From a virus, in IMG/VR virus record IMGVR_UViG_3300044635_000563, positions 1 to 27,271 of that record: a stretch of DNA of 27,271 nucleotides; one strand, given 5' to 3'. Under the pieces are notes generated by a model, which ran no database searches, was not told the DNA's origin, and saw only the letters and a list, made by a program, of their open reading frames with translations. The position numbers and the translations under genes were made by a program. This document shows positions 22,219 through 27,271 of this stretch, piece by piece. Each line of letters begins with the position of its first letter. The stretch's first letter is position 1.

Positions 22219-23673
22219 ATGCAGGTTTATTTGGATGACACAATCGACTCATACCGCAGATTCCTGCGTATCAAGTCGCTGCCGCGTTACGAGATCCACG
22301 GACGCATGGCGTGGTTCCCAGACGAGTACGCAGGCGACATCGGCGTAGCTGCCGACCAGCCAGCCATTGCGTCATACGAGCCACGGCCTGGGCTGTTTGA
22401 TTACCAGCGGGACATTGTGCGGCTGGCGGTTGAGAAGAAGCGTTACGCCATCTTCGCTGACTGCGGGCTCGGAAAGACGCTGATGCTGCTTGAGTTTGCC
22501 CGGCATGTCCGCGAGACGGTGCCAGACAAGCCCGTGCTGATTGTGTCGCCGCTGATGGTGGTGAAACAGACGGTTGCTGAGGCCGAGAAGTTCTACGGCG
22601 ACACGCTGCCCATTGAGCAGGTGGCCGCCAAGGATCTTGCTAAGTGGATGAAGAAGCCAGGCGGCCGGCTCGGCATCACGAACTACGACGCACTGCGAGA
22701 CGATACGCCAGATGGCGATCTGGCGGGGCTCATCTTGGACGAATCGTCCATGCTCAAAAGCCACTATGGGAAATGGGGCCAAGTCTGCCTGCGAATGGGT
22801 GCGGGCGTTGAGTGGAAGCTGGCCCTGACTGGAACGCCGGCACCGAATGACCGCATCGAATACGCCAACCACGCCGTATTTCTGGACGCCTTCCCAAACG
22901 TCAACTCATTCCTGGCTAAGTTTTTCATCAATCGTGGCCAGACGATGGAGCGTTGGGAACTGAAGCCGCACGCACTACGGCCCTTCTACCGTGCTCTTTC
23001 GCACTGGTGCATTTTCCTGACAGACCCCAGCACCTACGGCTGGAAGGACAACGTTCACAACATCCCGCCAATTCACGTCCACATTGATGACGTGCGGCTA
23101 TCTGCGGAGCAGGAAAAGGCCGTACGTGCAACGACGGGCCAGCTGTTCGTCACTGAGCTCGGCGGCATCACGACCAGGGCCAAGCTCTCGCGGATGGCCA
23201 AGTGCGAAAGCAGCATCAAGCCACAGTACATCGTGGACATGGTGCGAGAGTGGCCAACCGAAAGCACCATTATCTGGTGCCGCTACAACGACGAGCAGGA
23301 CATGCTGGCCCGCATGATTCCCGAGGCCGCGAGCATCGACGGCAAGACGCCGCAGGAAGAACGCCAGCGGCTCGTTGACGAGTTCAAGGCTGGCAGCATC
23401 AAGGTGCTCATCACCAAGCCCAAGATTCTGGGCTTTGGACTCAATCTGCAAATCTGCACGCGACAGGTATTCAGCGGCTTGCAGGACTCCTACGAGGAGT
23501 ATTACCAGGCCGTGAAAAGGAGCAACCGCGTCGGCTCGTGGCGTCCGCTCAACGTCCACGTCCCCGTGACTGACATCGAACGCCCGATGGTTGAGAACGT
23601 GCTGCGTAAGGCACGTCGCGTCGAGGCCGACACCCGCGAGCAGGAGGCGATGTTTCGTGACGCTACTGCCTGA
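22219..23673 (+). CDS. SNF2-family DEAD/DEAH helicase
   Basis: The 484-aa product is an ATP-driven helicase or translocase. Motif I is C-G-L-G-K-T (about residues 82-87), motif II is D174-E-S-S in LILDESSMLKS, and motif III is LTGTPAPN (about 203-210). The C-terminal RecA lobe has WCRYNDEQDMLA, KVLITKPKILGFGLNLQ and a motif VI-like QAVKRSNRVGSWR. No extra DNA-binding domain is present. The length suits phage Snf2-type proteins. AAAGGA is 10 nt upstream. The stop overlaps the methyltransferase start, so the two are co-expressed. Confidence 0.92.
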   Translation: MQVYLDDTIDSYRRFLRIKSLPRYEIHGRMAWFPDEYAGDIGVAADQPAIASYEPRPGLFDYQRDIVRLAVEKKRYAIFADCGLGKTLMLLEFARHVRETVPDKPVLIVSPLMVVKQTVAEAEKFYGDTLPIEQVAAKDLAKWMKKPGGRLGITNYDALRDDTPDGDLAGLILDESSMLKSHYGKWGQVCLRMGAGVEWKLALTGTPAPNDRIEYANHAVFLDAFPNVNSFLAKFFINRGQTMERWELKPHALRPFYRALSHWCIFLTDPSTYGWKDNVHNIPPIHVHIDDVRLSAEQEKAVRATTGQLFVTELGGITTRAKLSRMAKCESSIKPQYIVDMVREWPTESTIIWCRYNDEQDMLARMIPEAASIDGKTPQEERQRLVDEFKAGSIKVLITKPKILGFGLNLQICTRQVFSGLQDSYEEYYQAVKRSNRVGSWRPLNVHVPVTDIERPMVENVLRKARRVEADTREQEAMFRDATA

Positions 23674-24553
23674 CCATTCACCGTACGCCATTCACCACGG
23701 CGACTGCATTCCGCACATGCTCGAGGACATGCCGCCGCATTCGGTTGATTTCTCCGTTTTTTCGCCACCGTTCCCGAGTCTGTTTTCCTACACGTCAAAG
23801 GCTGAGGACATCGGCAACAGCGAGAACATGAAAGGCGAAGCCAAGATCCACCTGTCCTACTTCTTTCGCGGGCTCGCTCGCGTGCTGAAGCCTGGCCGAG
23901 CCGTTGTCGTTCACGTCATGCAGATACCCAGGCTTAAGCGTTCCGGCGAAGTAGGGCTGCACGACTATCGCGGGCTCAACATTCGTCTCGGTGAGCGTGC
24001 CGGGCTCGTCTACGAATACGACTGGGTGGTGCGCAAGAATCCGCAGGCCCAGGCGATTCGCACGCGAAGCCGTGAGCTCCAGTTTGCCGGCTTGGAAAGC
24101 GACAGGGCCAAGCAGCGTGGCTGCCTGCCGGATTACCTCATCAAGTTCCGAGCACCAGGCGACAACGCACTAGCGATCGACTCTGAAGGCGACGTGTCGA
24201 GGAACGAGTGGATTGACTGGGCCGAATGCTGCTGGAGTGACATCCGCGAGACGAACACGCTGAACGTAAAAGAGGCCCGCAGCGAAGAGGATACGAAGCA
24301 CATCTGCCCGCTGCAGCTGGACGTGATTGACAGGCTTGTGAGGCTGTACAGCAACCCCGGCGAGATTGTTTTTTCGCCCTTCACTGGCATTGGCAGCGAG
24401 GGTTACGTGGCACTCCAGCGTGGCCGCAGGTTCTACGGCTGCGAACTAAAGCCCGAGTACCACGCCCAGGCGTTGAAGAATCTGGCCAAGGCTGAGCGGA
24501 CGCACCAAGCGAATAGCAAGACTCTCTTCGATGCACAGGAGGCCGTGGCATGA
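23657..24553 (+). CDS. DNA methyltransferase, beta class (N4-cytosine or N6-adenine)
   Basis: The 298-aa product has the catalytic S36-P-P-F39 motif near the N terminus (VFSPPFPS) and an AdoMet-binding F-S-P-F-T-G-I-G-S-E-G motif near residue 240, followed by GCELKPEYHAQAL. The order of these motifs marks a beta-type methylase. SPPF/Y is often N4-cytosine, but adenine methylation is not excluded. The GTG start at 23657 has GGAGG 9 nt upstream and overlaps the helicase by 17 bp. An earlier in-frame ATG at 23591 lies well inside the helicase. No companion restriction enzyme is obvious unless the HNH protein acts so. Confidence 0.88.
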   Translation: MTLLPDHSPYAIHHGDCIPHMLEDMPPHSVDFSVFSPPFPSLFSYTSKAEDIGNSENMKGEAKIHLSYFFRGLARVLKPGRAVVVHVMQIPRLKRSGEVGLHDYRGLNIRLGERAGLVYEYDWVVRKNPQAQAIRTRSRELQFAGLESDRAKQRGCLPDYLIKFRAPGDNALAIDSEGDVSRNEWIDWAECCWSDIRETNTLNVKEARSEEDTKHICPLQLDVIDRLVRLYSNPGEIVFSPFTGIGSEGYVALQRGRRFYGCELKPEYHAQALKNLAKAERTHQANSKTLFDAQEAVA

Positions 24554-25194
24554 GCGATTATTACCAGAGCGATGAGAAGAGGCTCGCCGAGTTGCCTTTG
24601 TTCGGCTCGTTTGCGAAGTCGCTGGCTGTGGTTGTTGAGCCGGCGCAGCAAATGAAAGAAACGTCGAGGGACTTTCATGCAAGCAGGCAGGCCCAGCAGC
24701 ACGCTCTGACAAAGTTGCGAGCCGGCCACGGACTAACAAAGGCTGTTTACGAACAGTCGTTCGGCGATGGCAGGCGGCTAGCACCAGCAATTGAGCAACT
24801 TCGTAATGCTCACGGATTCTCGATTGAAGGACACGGCACATGCAAGAAGCCGTACAGGCTTTGTGATGTTTTGCAGCGACCAATGATGGCGATGGTAACG
24901 CCAGACATGAAGGCGATTTACTACACGCTGCCGCATTGGCATAGGGTCAAGCAGGAACGCCATGCACGGGACTCGCATCGGTGCGTCCTGTGCATGTCCG
25001 GGTCAGACCTTCGGTGCCATCACGTGTCGTACAGCAAGCTCTTCAATGAGCCGATCGAAGACCTGATGACCCTGTGCGAGACATGCCACGAAAGGGTTCA
25101 TGAAGAATGTCGGCTAAAGTTCCCGAGCGGTGTGTCCGTTCAGTATGCCCATTGGTTGGGCTGGAAAGAGTTTGAGACATGGCTGCTGCCGTAA
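24550..25194 (+). CDS. HTH-HNH endonuclease
   Basis: The 214-aa product ends in an HNH-type domain: H-R-C-V-L-C (about 142-147), R-C-H-H-V-S-Y (about 155-161), L-C-E-T-C-H-E-R-V-H (about 175-184). The two CxxC pairs bind a structural zinc, and the HH and final H are the catalytic or metal residues. The N-terminal 110 residues include LTKAVYEQSFGDGRRLAPAI, like a winged-helix DNA-binding unit. AGGAGG is 7 nt before the ATG, with an ATGA overlap to the methyltransferase. It could be a homing, packaging-related or restriction-like nuclease. Confidence 0.85.
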   Translation: MSDYYQSDEKRLAELPLFGSFAKSLAVVVEPAQQMKETSRDFHASRQAQQHALTKLRAGHGLTKAVYEQSFGDGRRLAPAIEQLRNAHGFSIEGHGTCKKPYRLCDVLQRPMMAMVTPDMKAIYYTLPHWHRVKQERHARDSHRCVLCMSGSDLRCHHVSYSKLFNEPIEDLMTLCETCHERVHEECRLKFPSGVSVQYAHWLGWKEFETWLLP

Positions 25195-26150
25195 CGAGCT
25201 TGGCAAAGATCAGCGAGGCCCGACGCGCGTTGGCGTCGGCGCAGACGCTTGATGACGTACTGAGCATTCGGGACCAAGCGAAGGCATTGGAGGCGTGCCT
25301 AAAAATCGTTGGCGAAAGCCTAGAGGCGGCGAACGACGCAGCCGAGGTGAAGCTGCGTGCCGAGCGGAGGGCTGGCGGAATGCTCGCCGAAAGAAACGAC
25401 GCGAGGGGGAGAAACCAGCACTCGCACGAGGATGCTGACATCGTGTCAGGACCCTCATTAAAAGAACTTGGAGTTAGCGAGCAGCAGTCGTCTCGTTTTC
25501 AGCGTGAGTCCAAGGTTGATGACGACACGTTTGAGCAGTACCTCGCGTCATGCCGCGAACAGCAACGTGAGATTACGCAAGCCGGCTTACTCAACATTGC
25601 CAAGGGCTGCCACGTCTCGGCCAACAGCGGAGAAAACGAGTGGTACACGCCGCGGGAATACATTGAGGCGGCCCGCGATGTGATGGGCAGCATCGACCTT
25701 GACCCGGCCAGCTGCGATACGGCCCAGGCCAACGTCAAGGCTCGGCGGTTCTACACGGCCGACGACGACGGTTTGTCCAAGAAGTGGAATGGAAACGTTT
25801 GGCTAAATCCTCCCTACGGGAAGGACGTGATCGGCTTGTTTGCAGAAAAGTTGGTCGATGAGTCTCGCCGCTTTGACCAAGCCGTTGTGCTTGTCAACAA
25901 CGCGACAGACACAGCGTGGTTCCATCGGCTTGCTTCTGTCGCGTCCGCCGTCTGTTTTATTTGCGGTCGGGTGAAGTTTCTCGACAAGAGCGGCAATCCT
26001 GCAAACACGCCAGTGCAAGGTCAAGCAGTTCTCTACGTCGGCCGAAGCGTCGAGCATTTCAGAAGTCGGTTTTCGGAGTTTGGTCTTGTTGTTATCCCCG
26101 TGCGTGACGTTCTTGAGGCCGGGACGCTTTACGACCTCGGACATCGCTAA
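25179..26150 (+). CDS. Dam-type N6-adenine methyltransferase with N-terminal accessory domain
   Basis: The 323-aa product's C-terminal half is the phage Dam family: EWYTPREYIEAARDVMGSID, then LDPASCDTAQANVKARRFYT, DDGLSKKWNGNVWLNPPYGK (catalytic NPPY) and NNATDTAWFHRL. The N-terminal about 145 residues form a charged helical region (IRDQAKALEACLKIVG, VKLRAERRAGGMLAERN, LKELGVSEQQSSRFQR) seen stand-alone in other mobile elements, perhaps a DNA-binding adaptor. The fusion is notable. It overlaps the HNH gene by 16 bp. Likely methylates phage DNA at a short adenine site. Confidence 0.92.
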   Translation: MAAAVTSLAKISEARRALASAQTLDDVLSIRDQAKALEACLKIVGESLEAANDAAEVKLRAERRAGGMLAERNDARGRNQHSHEDADIVSGPSLKELGVSEQQSSRFQRESKVDDDTFEQYLASCREQQREITQAGLLNIAKGCHVSANSGENEWYTPREYIEAARDVMGSIDLDPASCDTAQANVKARRFYTADDDGLSKKWNGNVWLNPPYGKDVIGLFAEKLVDESRRFDQAVVLVNNATDTAWFHRLASVASAVCFICGRVKFLDKSGNPANTPVQGQAVLYVGRSVEHFRSRFSEFGLVVIPVRDVLEAGTLYDLGHR

Positions 26151-26161
26151 GGAGGCCACGG

Positions 26162-26983
26162 ATGGCCGGTGAATGGATTCCCATCGACTGCAACCTTGCC
26201 ACGAAGCCCGAAGTGCTCGAGCTCGTGGACGAGACTGGCGAACCGCAGGACGCGGTGATTGGCCGCGTCGTGCAGCTGTGGCTGTGGGCCGCAATGAACT
26301 CTGAGGATGGCACGGCCCGCATGACAGTGCGGCGTCTGGCCCGGCTGATTGGTGGCAGTGACACGTTCTGGGCGGGAGTCCAGCGTGTCGGCTGGCTCAA
26401 AGTGGACGAGGCTACGGGGACTGTGGCGATCCCAGGATGGGAGCGTCGGTTCTCTTCTTCAGCCAAGGCTCGGGTGCAGGCTGCCGTCCGTCATGCCAAG
26501 GATAGGCAGGTGCGGCGCTCGTGCGCCCAGGGTGAGGGCGCTGATGCGTCGGACCATGGGCGCTCGTGCGCCCCAGAATTAAGAGGAGAAGAGAAGAGAA
26601 ATTCATCCTCCTCCACGCGAGTGACTTGGGGAGAAATCCAGAAAGCATGGGAATCCAGTGGGCTGAAGCCCTGGAAACTGGACCGCCCGCCAAAGCAGAA
26701 CGCCCACCTGGCGGACGATCCCGACTGGTGCCGCGATGCCCTGGCCGCCATCGAGAGGCTGCCTAAGTGCCGCTTCTTCAAGACGCCGGCCACGATGCTG
26801 CAGCTGTTCTCGCCCGGCTTCGTGGACAAGGTGCTGGCTGGCTCGTTTGACGATGCGCCCGGCAAGCAGTCTGGCCGTGACTTTGCAGACGCACCCGCAC
26901 CGCCACGAGCATTCACCGGCGACGTAGCCGAAGCGTTTGACCGTACCCGTAGAAAACTTGCAGCCGCCAAGGAGGGCACATGA
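26162..26983 (+). CDS. Replication initiation / replisome organiser-like protein
   Basis: The 273-aa product has a winged-helix N terminus: W-I-P-I-D-C-N-L-A-T-K-P-E-V-L-E-L, GRVVQLWLWAAMNSEDG, and RRLARLIGGSDTFWAGVQRV followed by GWLKV. This layout is common in phage replication initiators and helicase-loader proteins. A Ser-rich linker follows (RNSSSSTRV), and the C terminus resembles a DnaD/DnaT-type helicase-interaction region (PDWCRDALAAIERLPKC, FFKTPATMLQLFSPGFVDKV). AAGGAGG precedes the ATG at 7 nt. It probably recruits the host replicative helicase; the exact family is uncertain. Confidence 0.75.
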   Translation: MAGEWIPIDCNLATKPEVLELVDETGEPQDAVIGRVVQLWLWAAMNSEDGTARMTVRRLARLIGGSDTFWAGVQRVGWLKVDEATGTVAIPGWERRFSSSAKARVQAAVRHAKDRQVRRSCAQGEGADASDHGRSCAPELRGEEKRNSSSSTRVTWGEIQKAWESSGLKPWKLDRPPKQNAHLADDPDWCRDALAAIERLPKCRFFKTPATMLQLFSPGFVDKVLAGSFDDAPGKQSGRDFADAPAPPRAFTGDVAEAFDRTRRKLAAAKEGT

Positions 26984-27216
26984 CCCCAGAAAACACCACC
27001 ACCATCGAGCGTCTGCCGCTCACGCCATCGCAGCAGCGGGCGTACGAGTTCATTGCGTCAACCGCTGGCATGTGGGGGCCAAGCGTCCGCGAGATCGCGG
27101 CCGGGCTCGCCTACAAGTCGCCGCACGCTGTGACGGGAATGCTGGAGCAGCTGGAGCGTAAGGGCTGGATTACACGCGAGCCGGGCCAAGCCCGTGGAAT
27201 CAGGGTGCGAGCATGA
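26980..27216 (+). CDS. Stand-alone LexA-type winged-helix DNA-binding protein
   Basis: The 78-aa product is nearly all LexA N-terminal domain: L-T-P-S-Q-Q-R-A-Y-E-F-I, W-G-P-S-V-R-E-I-A-A-G-L, then SPHAVTGMLEQLERKGWITR and PGQARGIRV. There is no room for the S24 self-cleavage domain, so it cannot be inactivated by RecA in the usual way. It may act as an SOS-box binder or a phage regulator. It overlaps the previous stop (ATGA) and the next start (ATGA). Confidence 0.85.
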   Translation: MTPENTTTIERLPLTPSQQRAYEFIASTAGMWGPSVREIAAGLAYKSPHAVTGMLEQLERKGWITREPGQARGIRVRA

Positions 27217-27271
27217 CAACCGAAAGACTTATCAAGCGTCTGCTGCGTCTGCAGGGTGGCTGCATCCACGC
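27213..27271 (+). CDS. Partial ORF at window end
   Basis: ATGA overlap with the LexA-like stop opens a frame that starts MTTERLIKRLLRLQGGCIH and runs off the window. Too short to assign. Confidence 0.5.
   Translation, partial: MTTERLIKRLLRLQGGCIH

Overview
The window reads as 27 kb of a temperate, long-tailed (siphovirus-type) bacteriophage. Genes are tightly packed, with many ATGA or TGATG stop/start overlaps. Nearly all lie on the + strand; the integrase is the one clear exception. The host cannot be fixed from sequence alone. Moderate-to-high GC and a Cys-rich tail-region protein with a GACC...C...C spacing like cysteine repeats I associate with Planctomycetota proteins make a planctomycete host a reasonable but unproven guess. 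No tRNA, rRNA, CRISPR array or insertion sequence was seen.

Late module (38-17845, +). Order: small and large terminase, HK97-type portal, S78-type prohead protease, a small zinc-ribbon protein, and the major capsid protein, followed by a strong terminator hairpin. Next come a GT-A-type glycosyltransferase, head-tail connector and adaptor proteins, tail completion proteins and two tail-tube-like proteins. A tail assembly chaperone pair follows, joined by a textbook -1 frameshift site (A AAA AAC plus a stem 7 nt downstream). Then come a 957-aa tape measure protein and four distal-tail or accessory proteins, two of them very Cys-rich. The module ends with a small HELLH metallopeptidase-like protein, a calcineurin-like phosphoesterase, a NMAD1/DUF1599-like protein and a short ORF.

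Lysogeny/control region (17846-20118). A tyrosine integrase on the - strand converges on the late genes, with a long hairpin between them. Divergent from it is a small MerR/excisionase-type HTH protein with a very basic tail. The shared intergenic region carries two perfect CTGTACAG palindromes 54 bp apart, one inside the spacer of the predicted integrase promoter. Several sigma70-like promoters (TTGACG/TTGACA) and small unknown genes follow.

Early module (20119-27271, +). Small unknown genes come first, then a RecT-like annealing protein, a structured 156-nt gap, a SNF2-type helicase, a beta-class DNA methyltransferase (SPPF), an HTH-HNH nuclease, a Dam-type N6-adenine methyltransferase with an N-terminal accessory domain, a replication-initiation/replisome-organiser-like protein and a stand-alone LexA-type DNA-binding domain. 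One further ORF is cut by the window end.

The integrase, where attP would be expected, lies between late and early modules with no host DNA visible. This suggests free or circular phage DNA rather than an integrated prophage, or an attP elsewhere. No lysis genes and no full CI-like repressor were identified, so part of the genome probably lies outside the window. No wholly new system is claimed. The best candidates for a second look are the frameshift cassette, the glycosyltransferase in the head operon, the helicase-methylase-HNH-Dam cluster, and the CTGTACAG operators with the truncated LexA-like protein.
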